Shown in pieces: positions 1 through 7,247 of a stretch of DNA of 64,000 nt. Numbering within the stretch: the stretch's first letter is position 1; every line of letters starts with the position of its first letter. The stretch is from Siderastrea siderea (taxonomy: Eukaryota > Cnidaria > Anthozoa > Scleractinia > Rhizangiidae). Made by a program: the position numbers and the translations under genes. The DNA is taken from assembly GCA_964030785.1 (NCBI GenBank), contig OZ034967.1, positions 68,129,913 through 68,193,912 on the forward strand. The letters run 5' to 3'. The notes below the pieces were generated by a model, which saw only the letters and a program-made list of their open reading frames with translations, was not told the DNA's origin and ran no database searches.

Positions 1-468
1 CGCAACTTGAACATGGAATTCATCAATGGAGCGGTCCCCAATAAAGATAATATTGAATTCAAAAATGCCAAAGGCGACCCGGACTATTACCAAGTCACCA
101 CGGATGGCGCTGGTACCACGTGGATTGGGTTGAGTTTCAGCGTGAATTGGCGTTTTACCAACTTGAATGTGGCGTTTCGTGCAGTGGTGGGAGATCCCTC
201 GCGATCGTTGCACGTGTACTCGGACGTGGCAGGCAGCAGTGTTGTGAAGAATGGCGTGCCCGATTTGTTGCGAGAAATCCAGTACAAGCAAGAAGGACGA
301 GGCACCCTGTACTTTGAACCGTTAACGGCACATTCAATAAATGTCTCTTCGCAACGAAGTGGTGGAAATCATTCAAATTCAAGTGGCCGAAACGATTGGA
401 ACCGGGGGAGACTTGGTCAAGTTTGGTGAAGGCAACACCATTGTCACGTTGCACTTCAAAAAGACATA
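1..468 (+). pseudogene. Penton-like (vertex) capsid protein, 3' part, frameshifted
   Basis: The frame is already open at base 1, so the 5' end lies outside the window. The first frame runs to about 340 and gives a beta-rich stretch (DPDYYQVTTDG, SFSVNWRFTNLN). The natural C-terminal segment (VVEIIQIQVAET, LVKFGEGNTIVTLHFKK) continues in another frame from about 342 to a TAA at 466-468, so one indel lies near 340. The closing VKFG-x-GNTIVTLHF pattern is what I associate with the penton or minor capsid proteins of Polinton and adintovirus elements. It would form the capsid vertices next to the hexon encoded downstream. Family assignment is from pattern memory plus position in a capsid gene block, not from an alignment. 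A TATA-like site overlaps its stop codon. Confidence 0.6.
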
Positions 469-473
469 AAAAG
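465..473 (+). promoter_or_regulatory. TATA-like box upstream of the basic protein at 503
   Basis: CATAAAAAG lies 30 to 38 bases before the ATG at 503 and overlaps the stop of the preceding gene. The same arrangement recurs before most genes of this element. Confidence 0.4.
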
Positions 474-502
474 CCATCACCAGGGAACCCAAGTCAATCA
501 TC

Positions 503-973
503 ATGCCTCCGAAAAGAAGAAGAAAACGACGACGACGACGACAGCGTCCACAAGTGGGGGAAGGGATCAACACGGTGATTGTGGGGATTCCTAAAGCCGC
601 TTGGAAAATCCCGAAAGGGTTGGAAACATTGGCCAAAAAGAATGCCAAAAAAGCGCATGTGAAACGCATGACAGAGATCCAAAGTGGGCAACGCAGACGG
701 TATGCGGGGGAATCTTTTACATGCAACCTCAGTATAAAAAAGAAAACAACTGACGTGAAAGGGAGTGACAACAACATGCCGAAGACAAGAGCGCGTCGAA
801 AGCGAGGGGGACCAAGAAGAAGAAGGCAACGAGGCGGTCTATTGCCTCTCGCCGCGCTCATTGCAGCCTTGATCGCTGGGGGGAAGGCCGTGGCGTTGGG
901 CGCAGCGGGTGGTGCGGCTAGTTACGGCGCCAAAAAAGGGTTGGAAGCGGCCTTTCGGAAAAAAAGACCATGA
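503..973 (+). CDS. Arginine-rich core-like protein running into a pX-like protein
   Basis: One open frame of 156 codons contains what look like two small proteins. The first begins MPPKRRRKRRRRRQR and has a central VIVGIPKAAWKIPKGLETLA segment. The second probably starts at the internal ATG at 776 (MPKTRARRKRGG). It has the shape of an adenovirus pX/mu-like protein: a basic head, a GG-LLPLAALIAALIAGG hydrophobic stretch, then AASYGAKKGLEAAFRKKRP. A separate TATA box at 733 sits 43 bases before ATG 776, which favours two genes with the first gene's own stop lost. Such proteins condense viral DNA in the capsid and are often cleaved by adenain after GG, and RQRGGLLPL would be a candidate site. 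Function is inferred from composition and neighbours. Confidence 0.6.
   Translation: MPPKRRRKRRRRRQRPQVGEGINTVIVGIPKAAWKIPKGLETLAKKNAKKAHVKRMTEIQSGQRRRYAGESFTCNLSIKKKTTDVKGSDNNMPKTRARRKRGGPRRRRQRGGLLPLAALIAALIAGGKAVALGAAGGAASYGAKKGLEAAFRKKRP
733..741 (+). promoter_or_regulatory. TATA box before the pX-like start at 776
   Basis: TATAAAAAA lies inside the 503 frame, 43 bases before an internal ATG that begins a pX-like module. This supports independent transcription of the second half. Confidence 0.45.
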
Positions 974-976
974 CGG

Positions 977-995
977 TATAAAAAGGGGTCACGTG
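977..995 (+). promoter_or_regulatory. TATA box plus E-box before the gene at 1043
   Basis: TATAAAAAGG starts four bases after the stop at 973 and is followed directly by GTCACGTGA, which contains the E-box CACGTG (990-995). The ATG at 1043 lies 66 bases downstream of the TATA start. It is one of the clearest non-coding promoters in the capsid block. Confidence 0.6.
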
Positions 996-1042
996 AAGCA
1001 CAGACAAACGTTTGTCCTTGGTGAAGAAGCAAAGACGACACC

Positions 1043-1378
1043 ATGCGAGGGGGAAGTTTGACACGATTTCGTACGGACGAGTGGTATGATCAACATGGTC
1101 AAAGTGGCAAAGAGTTGGTGACGGATCTCGTGCGTGGGGGTCTCCAAGGCCTTAAAAGGACTCGAAATCCGTTGAAACTGCCTAGTAATATTTTGAGTGG
1201 CTTGGAAACGGGGTTATCACGCGGCGTCAAACGCAAAGCCGAAGACGTCATCAAAAAGGAAATCACCAAACAAGCTAAGAAAGCCTTGAGCAATGAGAAC
1301 GTGAAAGAAGCCGTGGGGGTGGCCAGTGCCTTGTTGCCCAAACAAACCAAACGTGCTCGCGATATTTTTGGGCTGTGA
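1043..1378 (+). CDS. Small basic virion-type protein (unknown), intact
   Basis: This is an uninterrupted 111-codon frame starting MRGGSLTRFRTDEWYDQ and ending KRARDIFGL. It is lysine- and arginine-rich with several RGG/RGVKRK patches and a central amphipathic stretch (EDVIKKEITKQAKKALSNE) likely to be helical. It lies between pX-like genes and the hexon gene and has its own TATA and E-box promoter. I do not recognise a named domain. By size, charge and position it is probably a DNA-binding core or minor capsid protein. Adenain-like proteases cut after GG, so the MRGG start could be processed, but this is speculation. The ATG at 1043 is the first after the TATA box. Confidence 0.6.
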   Translation: MRGGSLTRFRTDEWYDQHGQSGKELVTDLVRGGLQGLKRTRNPLKLPSNILSGLETGLSRGVKRKAEDVIKKEITKQAKKALSNENVKEAVGVASALLPKQTKRARDIFGL

Positions 1379-1383
1379 AAACA

Positions 1384-1614
1384 ATGGATCCCGTGCCTTC
1401 GCGTCCTCGACGGATTCGTAGTGATCGGGGGTTCCCATAACGGGGAGGTCTGTTTCCTTTTTGGAAACTCATGCGACAACAACGTGGAGGCTGGTTGAGT
1501 CCCGAGGTGATGAGAGTGCACGGGTTTGATTTGAGACAACGCTTAGCACGACGACGACGACGCTATAAAAACCCCTCACGACGACGGGGTGCCACCACTC
1601 GACGACGACGTTAA
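1384..1614 (+). pseudogene. Arginine-rich small core-like protein with one in-frame stop
   Basis: A frame from ATG 1384 continues in phase to TAA 1612-1614 and is broken only by TAA at 1438-1440. Without that stop it would be 76 residues. The downstream part can also be read from ATG 1471 as a 47-residue protein (MRQQRGGWLSPEVMRVHG followed by arginine blocks RRRRR, SRRRG, TTRRRR). Composition and the GG followed by a hydrophobic stretch again resemble adenovirus-type core peptides. The gene starts five bases after the preceding stop and ends six bases before the hexon start. The hexon TATA box lies inside its 3' end. Whether the short downstream product is made cannot be judged. Confidence 0.5.
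1564..1571 (+). promoter_or_regulatory. TATA box before the hexon gene
   Basis: TATAAAAA is embedded in the upstream basic gene, 57 bases before the hexon ATG at 1621. Confidence 0.45.
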
Positions 1615-1620
1615 AGGAAC

Positions 1621-3021
1621 ATGCCTGATGTGAGTAGTCAAGCCACGCCGGCTCACGCGCGTTCCGAAGGGACCCTCAACCCTGCGTTACGGATTTTCAA
1701 GGTGCTGCCCACCGACATTAGCATCAATGCCTATCGGATGGTCACCATTCAACCCACCACCACCGGCATCAATCCCATGGAATTCATTGTGCCAGGGTTG
1801 GACGATTTTGCCGATTTGGGACGCAGTTACTTTACCATGGAATTGAGTTTGAAAAAGAGTAACGATGCGAACTTGGTGGCCAATGAAAAATTGTGGCCCG
1901 TCAATAATTTGGCCCATTCCATCATCAAACAAATTGACTTGCAGTTGAATGGCACGTTGATCAGTCCTCAATCCGACACCTATCATTACAAGGCCTACCT
2001 GGAAACCTTGCTGAATTTTGACCGAGAAGATGGCAAGACCGTGTTGGGACCGCAAGGCTGGTTCAATCAAGTGGATTTCCCACCCCAATGGACCGCCAAC
2101 AACACCGACAGTACCACGCCTGATGCAGCCTATAACGCTCTCAGTGCTAATCACAAAGCCGCCTTGGCTACCTCCATAGCAGAAACCGCCTAGTATGCTG
2201 GAGGTGTGACCCACAGTCTGGTGTTTACCCCTCATTTGGAAATGTTTCACACCGGCAAACTGTTGGTGCCTGGGATAGAAATCAAGATGAAATTTCATTT
2301 CAATGGCCCGAACCTGTTTTTGAATGGAGTGGCTCTGGCTGGTCGCTTGATGGAAGGCGATGTGAAACTACGGTTTCATTTATGTCAACTGCGTTTGAAT
2401 GAAGCCGTGTACAGCAGTTTGTCTGCCCAAAGACATAATGAAGGAGCCGTGGCTACCTACCCGAGCGTCCACAGTGAAATCCGTACGTTTAGCATGCAAG
2501 GCAACCTGGTCCGCTTTGGCATCCCCAACCTGTTTCAAAACAGAGTACCTGACCGATTGATTGTGGGGTTGGTGGACAGCCGCGCCTTCAATGGCGATGT
2601 GACCCGAGATCCCTTCTGCTTCCAGAAATTTGGTTTGACGTCCATGAAACAGATTGTCAAAGGATAAGAATACCCTTATGAAACCTTGCACTTGGTGCGC
2701 AACAATGCCACCCGAGATAACCTGGGGTACTTCCGTTTTCTGCAAGCCAGTGGCGCTTGGTGTAAAAAGAAAGGCAATATGGTGGAACTAGGAGATTGGG
2801 GCCAGGGGAAAAATTGTAGCTTGTACATGTTTGAAAATGTGGCCAATGGATGTGCTGACAGTCAAAGACTCAACCCCAAGCAAACCGGCGATTTACAACT
2901 CAGCTTGGAATTTGGAGCCGCACCCAATACCAATATAACCGTGCTCGTGTGTGGTGAATTTGAGAACTTGCTGGAGATTGACAGGAACGGAGCCGTGTTG
3001 TACAACATTTACCAACACTAA
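1621..3021 (+). pseudogene. Hexon-type major capsid protein (double jelly-roll), two in-frame stops
   Basis: A single phase runs from ATG 1621 to TAA 3019-3021, 466 codons before the final stop, with TAG at 2191-2193 (codon 191) and TAA at 2665-2667 (codon 349) as the only interruptions and no frameshift. Features typical of Polinton/adintovirus hexon proteins include FKVLPTDISINAYRMVTIQP near the N-terminus, SIIKQIDLQLNGTLISPQ, the EMFHTGKLLVPGIEIKMKF segment and the EYPYETLHLVRNN stretch before the C-terminus (VLVCGEFENLLEID). It would build the icosahedral shell. It lies immediately upstream of the maturation protease, 8 bases apart. Both stops could come from CAR codons by C-to-T. Identification as the major capsid protein is secure by pattern and context; the double jelly-roll fold is family knowledge. 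Confidence 0.85.
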
Positions 3022-3029
3022 AGAAAAAG

Positions 3030-3569
3030 ATGGAACACGTGGCCTTGAATAATGTGCACCTGGATTATTTAGCCCGCCAAGACCCTCAATTGAAACCGGT
3101 GTTTTACGGGACGGTGGCCTGTGATCGATTACCCAAGACCCCTCGCAAGACCACCCCGCAAGGTTACATTGTGAACACCGACCCGCACGATCGACCCGGT
3201 CAACATTGGTTGGCGGTGTGCACCGATCACTACGTGTGTGAAGTCCTCGACAGTTATGCGTTGCCATTGGAACGGTACGTGCAAGCCACCCCGTTGAGAG
3301 AGTGGATTGTCCAACATTGGAAGTACGTGGTGACCAATGGCAAGTCCCTGCAAGCCATCTCTAGCAAGTCGTGTGGCGATTACGCCTTGTTGTACTTGAA
3401 AGCCAAAGCCCGTGGACGCACCTTGCAAGACTTTTTAAATGACTTTTCCGATGTGGATTATGTAAGCAATGACCACCAAGCCGGTCAACGCCTTCAACAA
3501 TTGATTGTAGGTCAAGAGACACATAGGTACCAAGTGTGTTGTCACCCGTATCATCAACGTGGTTGTTAA
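3030..3569 (+). CDS. Adenain-type maturation cysteine protease, intact
   Basis: This is an uninterrupted 179-codon frame. The adenovirus-type (peptidase C5) catalytic set is visible in order: His59 in PGQHWLAV, Asp74 in EVLDSY, Gln108 in SLQAIS and Cys115 in SKSCGDYALLYL. The protease would cleave capsid and core precursors at GG-type sites inside the assembling particle. It starts 8 bases after the hexon stop and its TAA overlaps an AATAAA (3569-3574), a possible poly(A) signal closing the first capsid gene block. The last 15 to 20 residues (HRYQVCCHPYHQRGC) look unlike the family and may be a frameshifted tail. It is one of the few fully open genes in the element. Confidence 0.88.
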   Translation: MEHVALNNVHLDYLARQDPQLKPVFYGTVACDRLPKTPRKTTPQGYIVNTDPHDRPGQHWLAVCTDHYVCEVLDSYALPLERYVQATPLREWIVQHWKYVVTNGKSLQAISSKSCGDYALLYLKAKARGRTLQDFLNDFSDVDYVSNDHQAGQRLQQLIVGQETHRYQVCCHPYHQRGC

Positions 3570-3574
3570 TAAAA
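3569..3574 (+). terminator. Poly(A) signal after the protease gene
   Basis: AATAAA overlaps the stop codon of the protease gene and is followed within about 30 bases by an A-run. Confidence 0.4.
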
Positions 3575-3623
3575 AGAGTTTGTTCAAAAAAAAAACAGTC
3601 TGTTGGTGTGTTTTTTATCCAAA

Positions 3624-3705
3624 GGAGTCGTAGCTCAGTCGGTAGAGCCTTGGGAGACTTGATACAAGTCTCGGTCATGCGTGGGTTCGAGTCCCACCGA
3701 CTCCA
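3624..3705 (+). tRNA. tRNA-like Pol III gene inside the viral element, isotype unclear
   Basis: The ends pair perfectly as a 7-bp acceptor stem (GGAGTCG with CGACTCC) followed by discriminator A. The D arm is canonical (GCTC-AGTCGGTA-GAGC) and so is the T arm (GTGGG-TTCGAGT-CCCAC). The A box (TAGCTCAGTCGG) and B box (GGTTCGAGTCC) match Pol III consensus, and a run of ten T at 3718-3727 can terminate. The anticodon arm is not canonical: the middle is extended and folds best as GAGACTTG-ATA-CAAGTCTC, with extra bases on both sides, making 82 bases in all. I therefore cannot assign an anticodon. It could be an intron-bearing, a decayed or a repurposed tRNA-like RNA. Confidence 0.7.
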
Positions 3706-3713
3706 TAAAAAGG
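3704..3713 (+). promoter_or_regulatory. TATA-like box before the ATPase gene
   Basis: CATAAAAAGG begins at the last bases of the tRNA-like gene and lies 35 bases before the ATPase ATG at 3739. Confidence 0.35.
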
Positions 3714-3717
3714 CGCC

Positions 3718-3727
3718 TTTTTTTTTT
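3718..3727 (+). terminator. T10 run, Pol III terminator for the tRNA-like gene
   Basis: Ten T residues lie 12 bases after the tRNA-like 3' end, following the short palindrome AAAAAGGCGCCTTTTT. Confidence 0.55.
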
Positions 3728-3738
3728 AAAGGGTTGCA

Positions 3739-4401
3739 TTGCCCATCATGCAAGTGGGTCCACCGTTTCGTTTTCATACCCCGTCCAGTATTTTGGTGGT
3801 GGGGCCTTCGGGATGTGGGAAAACCGTGTTTACGGAAAAACTGTTGTTAGACAACCGGGACTTGTTTGAAACTCCACCGACCCAAGTGCATTATTGTTAT
3901 GGTGCATGGCAAAATCGATTTCAAGGCATGCAAGATCGTGGGGTGGTGTTTCACGAAGGGATTCCCGATCATCCAACGTTGGTCCAATGGTTTCTTCAAG
4001 GGCATGGGGTGATGGTGTTGGATGATTTAATGGACGAAGGGAGTCACGATAAACGCGTGTTGGATTTATTCACCAAACATTCGCATCATCAAAACGTGAC
4101 GGTGCTTTATTTGTGCCAAGACATGTTTCCCGTCGGCAGATATGCTAAAAGTATTTCCCGTAATGTGCATTACATTGTGGCGTTCAAGAACCCACGCGAT
4201 CAATTGGGGGTGCGCAACGTGTTGCTTCAATCGTTTCCTACCACGTGGAAAGACAGTTTAGAAACCTTTCATCACGCCACCACGCGTCCTTATGGGTATT
4301 TGGTCTTGGATTTACACCCGGCCTCCTCCGATCAACAACGGTTGTTGAGTCACCTGTTAAAAGACGAAGGATGGACCCGCACCTATCAAAAACGTCTATA
4401 A
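3739..4401 (+). CDS. FtsK/HerA-type genome-packaging ATPase (A32-like), intact
   Basis: This is an uninterrupted 220-codon frame. Walker A is GPSGCGKT at residues 22-29, and Walker B is VMVLDD at 91-96 followed by LMDE. A sensor-like strand LYLCQDMF lies at 123-130. Size and motif spacing fit the packaging ATPases of Polintons, adintoviruses and virophages, which pump DNA into the capsid. The ATG at 3739 is used because Walker A would otherwise be too close to the N-terminus; ATG 3748 is an alternative. It follows the tRNA-like gene, and its own stop codon overlaps the next gene's TATA box. Confidence 0.88.
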   Translation: MPIMQVGPPFRFHTPSSILVVGPSGCGKTVFTEKLLLDNRDLFETPPTQVHYCYGAWQNRFQGMQDRGVVFHEGIPDHPTLVQWFLQGHGVMVLDDLMDEGSHDKRVLDLFTKHSHHQNVTVLYLCQDMFPVGRYAKSISRNVHYIVAFKNPRDQLGVRNVLLQSFPTTWKDSLETFHHATTRPYGYLVLDLHPASSDQQRLLSHLLKDEGWTRTYQKRL

Positions 4402-4404
4402 ATG
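4397..4404 (+). promoter_or_regulatory. TATA box overlapping the ATPase stop
   Basis: TATAAATG contains the ATPase stop codon and lies 45 bases before the next ATG at 4442. Confidence 0.5.
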
Positions 4405-4441
4405 GAACACCTGGACCACGACCCGTGCATGAAGAGCAAGC

Positions 4442-5176
4442 ATGGCCGATGATGACCGACGTCCTCCGCAAGCGTACGACACGGTGTCCCCGGCCGGGGT
4501 CGGCACCACCACCACCAACCAAGTGTCCCCAGGGACCATCCAAGAAATTTTGGATACGGGGGACCAAAACTTGATCGACCAAGCGTTTGATCAAATGGAG
4601 GTCGATGACATGATCGCGTATGTGGAACAGCTGCCCTTCCCCAGCACGTTTGGGGTCGTGGCCCCGGCCGGGGTAGGGAGTCAAGCGTCCCGTACCCCCT
4701 CGACCGACGGGGCGCGCACCTCGCATCGTGGGAGTCCTCGTGTATCGTCCGGTGCTCGAACCCCACCTAGTCCAGAAAGCGTACGATTAGTGGCGGCGGA
4801 CAGTGCGGGGGGTGATGGGGATGATGATGATGATGGCAGGGGAGGCAGGCGTCGACGTAGTACCCCGCGTGGACAAACCGGCCGAGGCCGAGGCCGAGGA
4901 CGACGCCCACGACGACGATCCCCCATCTTGCCTTGGACACCCCCCGATCCCACCCAACAAACCACCCCTCGAGGTTCCTGGAGCCCGGGCTGATCGCCTC
5001 GTACCTTGGGTCAAGCTGATTTACAGCGACGTTTACGCATGATGTTACAAGATCAAGAACAATTGGCACAAGGCCGAGAAATTGCCAATGTCACCATGAC
5101 CAATAGTATTGTGACCAGTTATAAACAAGGAGGACCCCTGAGCGTGCAAACCTCTTCGTCCCGGATTTCGACGTGA
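4442..5176 (+). pseudogene. Acidic/proline/arginine-rich virion-type protein with one in-frame TGA
   Basis: One phase runs from ATG 4442 to TGA 5174-5176, interrupted only by TGA 4991-4993, which could derive from CGA by a CpG C-to-T change. The N-terminus has an acidic helix-like part (TIQEILDTGDQNLIDQAFDQ, MIAYVEQLP). The middle is low-complexity Ser/Pro with a DDDDD block and an RGRGRGRRPRRR block. The C-terminus is regular again: QRRLRMMLQDQEQLAQGRE, then TNSIVTSYKQGGPLSVQTSS. I do not recognise a named family, but the C-terminal SYK-x-GGP-x-S pattern resembles an unnamed conserved Polinton protein I have seen. The position after the ATPase and the charged low-complexity centre suggest a virion component. 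Confidence 0.5.
5120..5126 (+). promoter_or_regulatory. TATA-like box before the gene at 5181
   Basis: TATAAAC lies inside the preceding gene, 61 bases before ATG 5181. Confidence 0.3.
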
Positions 5177-5180
5177 AGAG

Positions 5181-5857
5181 ATGGCTCAAAAAACTTTGGT
5201 GTCTTTATTGAATGGATCGAGACGTCATGGAGCCCCCTTCCCACCGGACCTGTTACAACGCATGGATTCGTTGTATGCCTTTTACCACCAACAATGGTGG
5301 TGTTATCGAAAAATGTTGAATCATTTCAAGTCTTGCCATGTCTTGTTCAATGGGTTGGCGTTACTCCTGATGCCGCCCCCCTATTGGACAACAGTACGTT
5401 GGTGGCGTGTTTGGCGGCGGTGGGCACGGTGGTCAAAGGATGGAACGATTTCAAACAATACCGGTTTAAAGTGGCTATGAGTCGCTTTGCGTTTACCACC
5501 TATGCCAAAGCCTTGACCGAATTGAAAACCTATGTGCGTGGCGTTCCCTTGTAGGACCTGGAAGGGTTTTTGATCAAGATGCAAACGTTGGATGATACCA
5601 TCATTGATTTCACACCCCCGTTACCCAAACGCTGTGTGCAAGATTACCACCGTCACTTTGTGTACCAACCCGTGGAAGCGCAATGCTACGTGGATGGATG
5701 CCCTCGTCCCTTGATGCCGAAAGGGTATTGGACGGACAAGGATAAAAAGCCGCTCCCACCGAGTCCCACCGTCTTAGAACCATGGCCGTCCAACGACGAC
5801 GACGATGCCGCCGAAGAAAAAGAAGACAACAAGGGGGAGGTTGGTGGCAAGATTTGA
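5181..5857 (+). pseudogene. Conserved-type structural or unknown protein, frameshift plus in-frame TAG
   Basis: The gene starts at ATG 5181 (MAQKTLVSLLNGSRRHG), four bases after the preceding stop. The frame is left near 5,330 and continues in another frame with a well-structured segment (LDNSTLVACLAAVGTVVKGW, YRFKVAMSRFAFTTYAKALT). A TAG at 5552-5554 interrupts that frame, which then continues through DLEGFLIKMQTLDD, DFTPPLPKRC and FVYQPVEAQCYVDGCPRP to an acidic DDDDAAEEKEDNK tail and stop at 5857. Without the two lesions it would be about 225 residues. No family is recognised. The CYVDGC pair of cysteines near the end could bind metal. Its end overlaps the next small basic frame. Confidence 0.5.
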
Positions 5858-5961
5858 AACGCAATACCCGTCAAGGCTATAAAGAGTCGCGGGACGTCAT
5901 CAAGCAAAACAAAGCCCTTCAACGTGTGTTGTCGCACTCAACGCGCCCATGGTATCTATGA
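5782..5961 (+). CDS. Small arginine-rich protein overlapping the previous gene
   Basis: This 59-codon frame from ATG 5782 to TGA 5961 begins MAVQRRRRCRRRKRRQQGG, then GWWQDLKRNTRQGYKESRDV. The basic block followed by GG and a structured tail is the same layout as the other core-like peptides here. It overlaps the acidic tail of the preceding gene in another frame, so one of the two overlapping stretches may be non-coding. A frame from ATG 5806 is a weaker alternative. Confidence 0.4.
   Translation: MAVQRRRRCRRRKRRQQGGGWWQDLKRNTRQGYKESRDVIKQNKALQRVLSHSTRPWYL
5878..5884 (+). promoter_or_regulatory. TATA-like box before the pX-like gene at 5949
   Basis: TATAAAG lies 71 bases before ATG 5949. 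Confidence 0.3.
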
Positions 5962-6134
5962 GGAGAAGACCACGACGACGACGACCCCGACGGGGTCGTC
6001 AACAAGGAGGGTTTTTGAACCTGTTGGTCCCAGCCATGGCGGGGTTGGGGAAAGCCGTGGCGCTCGAAACAGACAAACGTATAAAACGCACGATCCAAAA
6101 AGCCAACCAACGGTATCGTCGTCGCCATCGGTAA
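5949..6134 (+). CDS. pX-like core protein, intact
   Basis: This 61-codon frame has a second in-frame ATG at 5958. It starts with RRRPRRRRPRRGRQQ, then a GG followed by the hydrophobic segment FLNLLVPAMAGLGKAVAL, then a basic amphipathic tail (KRIKRTIQKANQRYRRRHR). The basic-GG-hydrophobic plan matches adenovirus pX/mu and the pX-like proteins reported for adintoviruses. These bind the packaged genome, and membrane activity is possible. The shared GKAVAL string links it to the pX-like module at 776-973, so the element carries at least two relatives. It is followed after three bases by the next gene. Confidence 0.65.
   Translation: MVSMRRRPRRRRPRRGRQQGGFLNLLVPAMAGLGKAVALETDKRIKRTIQKANQRYRRRHR
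6080..6086 (+). promoter_or_regulatory. TATA-like box before the gene at 6138
   Basis: TATAAAA lies inside the pX-like gene, 58 bases before ATG 6138. Confidence 0.35.
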
Positions 6135-6137
6135 AAG

Positions 6138-6455
6138 ATGCAACGTCTTCGACGGCAATGGCCGGTTTTACGGTCGATGTTACAAGAAGCTAATCGTTTC
6201 AAACGTCAAGATCTCTTACAACATGCCAATGCCGATCAAATCAATGCTGTGAGTGAACTGGTCTTGCACCTGTTAAAAAACAAGATTCCTGTCACCCCAC
6301 CCATCATGGCCAAGCTTCGACCCTATAAAAAGGTACTACGCGACTTGGGACGTCGTCAACATTCCGTGAAAAAACGCCGTCAGTGGCTGATCTCGCAAAA
6401 AGGACGAGGGTTGTTTCAAGGTCTTCACCTCGTGTTATGCCAATGTGTTCGTTAA
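6138..6455 (+). CDS. Conserved-type adintovirus/Polinton protein of unknown role
   Basis: An open 105-codon frame begins MQRLRRQWPVLRSMLQEAN and contains LLQHANADQINAVSELVLHL and PYKKVLRDLGRRQHSVKKRR. The middle looks like a compact helical bundle and the rest is basic. The pattern (HANADQINAVSE followed by a K-V-LR-x-LG-x-R stretch) is one I have met in unnamed Polinton-associated proteins; no function is known to me. The final residues (GLHLVLCQCVR) may be the product of a late frameshift, because the next frame's start at 6437 overlaps this end by 19 bases. Confidence 0.55.
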   Translation: MQRLRRQWPVLRSMLQEANRFKRQDLLQHANADQINAVSELVLHLLKNKIPVTPPIMAKLRPYKKVLRDLGRRQHSVKKRRQWLISQKGRGLFQGLHLVLCQCVR

Positions 6456-6595
6456 CGCTTCCCACGTGGGTGCGTCTGTTACAAGACGCCAATCGGGACA
6501 CAGACAAGTGGAAAGAAGAGTGTCAGTATTGGAAGCATAAATATCACCTGTTGTATCGAGAGTATCAACATATGTTGACTGTACCCGGCGTGTAG
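6437..6595 (+). CDS. Very small protein with an LLQDAN motif
   Basis: This 52-codon frame reads from MPMCSLTLPTWVRLLQDAN through KWKEECQYWKHKYHLLYREY. The central part is a predicted helix rich in Trp, Tyr and charged residues. Its VRLLQDANRD resembles LRSMLQEANRF of the preceding gene, so the two may share a short motif or be ancient relatives. It sits between two recognisable genes with no gap, which favours it being real. No domain is recognised. Confidence 0.4.
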   Translation: MPMCSLTLPTWVRLLQDANRDTDKWKEECQYWKHKYHLLYREYQHMLTVPGV

Positions 6596-6607
6596 TCAAC
6601 AGCCAGG

Positions 6608-7244
6608 ATGGACGAGGTGTGCATGATTCCCCACCAGGATTTGGAACAACTCATTCAATATTACAAAGGCGAATTACCCGAAAATGCCTTGTTGAACAAA
6701 GCCGCCACGTTAGCCGCTAAAAAACATGTGTTGTTAGCCGACCCCCAACTCCCACCCGCCCTGGTCAATGCCCAAACCAGACCGTTGAGTCAAGAATTAA
6801 CCAAGTTAACCAAACGCATCCGTCAATTTCCGGGAGGGGTTGGGGTGGGTGCACCGGGTGGACCCCCCAGGCGAGGAAGCCGAAGAGGAAGGGGATTTGG
6901 TGACGGGACCCGTGGAACAATGGTTGAAGCGCATGATAAAAGGCAGCCCGTCGACACCAAAACCCCCCATTACACCGGCGACCACGAAAGGCAAAACCAC
7001 CAGTCACATTCCTATCAAGAAAGGGAGTCCTTCCACCAGTCAAGGCGACGATATCCGTTCGCGTTTAGAAGCCATTCGAGAACGGCGCAAGACCTTGGAA
7101 AAAAAGTTAGCCGAGAGTCCTTTTGGGAAAGGCAAAGGCAATGGACCAGCGCGAGAAGTGGAACGATTGAAACCCTTACCCGGGTGGGAAGATTGGTACC
7201 GAGTTAAAAAGTTACGACGACGGTTGGATTACAACAGTGATTAA
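6608..7244 (+). pseudogene. Conserved-type Polinton/adintovirus protein with one frameshift
   Basis: The first frame opens at ATG 6608 (an in-frame ATG at 6623 gives MIPHQDLEQLIQYYKGELP). It carries ENALLNKAATLAAKKHVLL and QELTKLTKRIRQFP. Near 6,838 to 6,845, in a G-rich stretch, the coding frame switches. The second frame gives EEAEEEGDLVTGPVEQWLKR, a Ser/Thr/Pro-rich linker, SRLEAIRERRKTLEKKL and the end GWEDWYRVKKLRRRLDYNSD. The two frames together make about 210 residues. The YYKG-ENALLNKA pattern is familiar from unnamed proteins next to Polinton capsid genes; function is unknown. Three bases separate it from the PLA2-like gene. Confidence 0.55.
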
Positions 7245-7247
7245 AAG

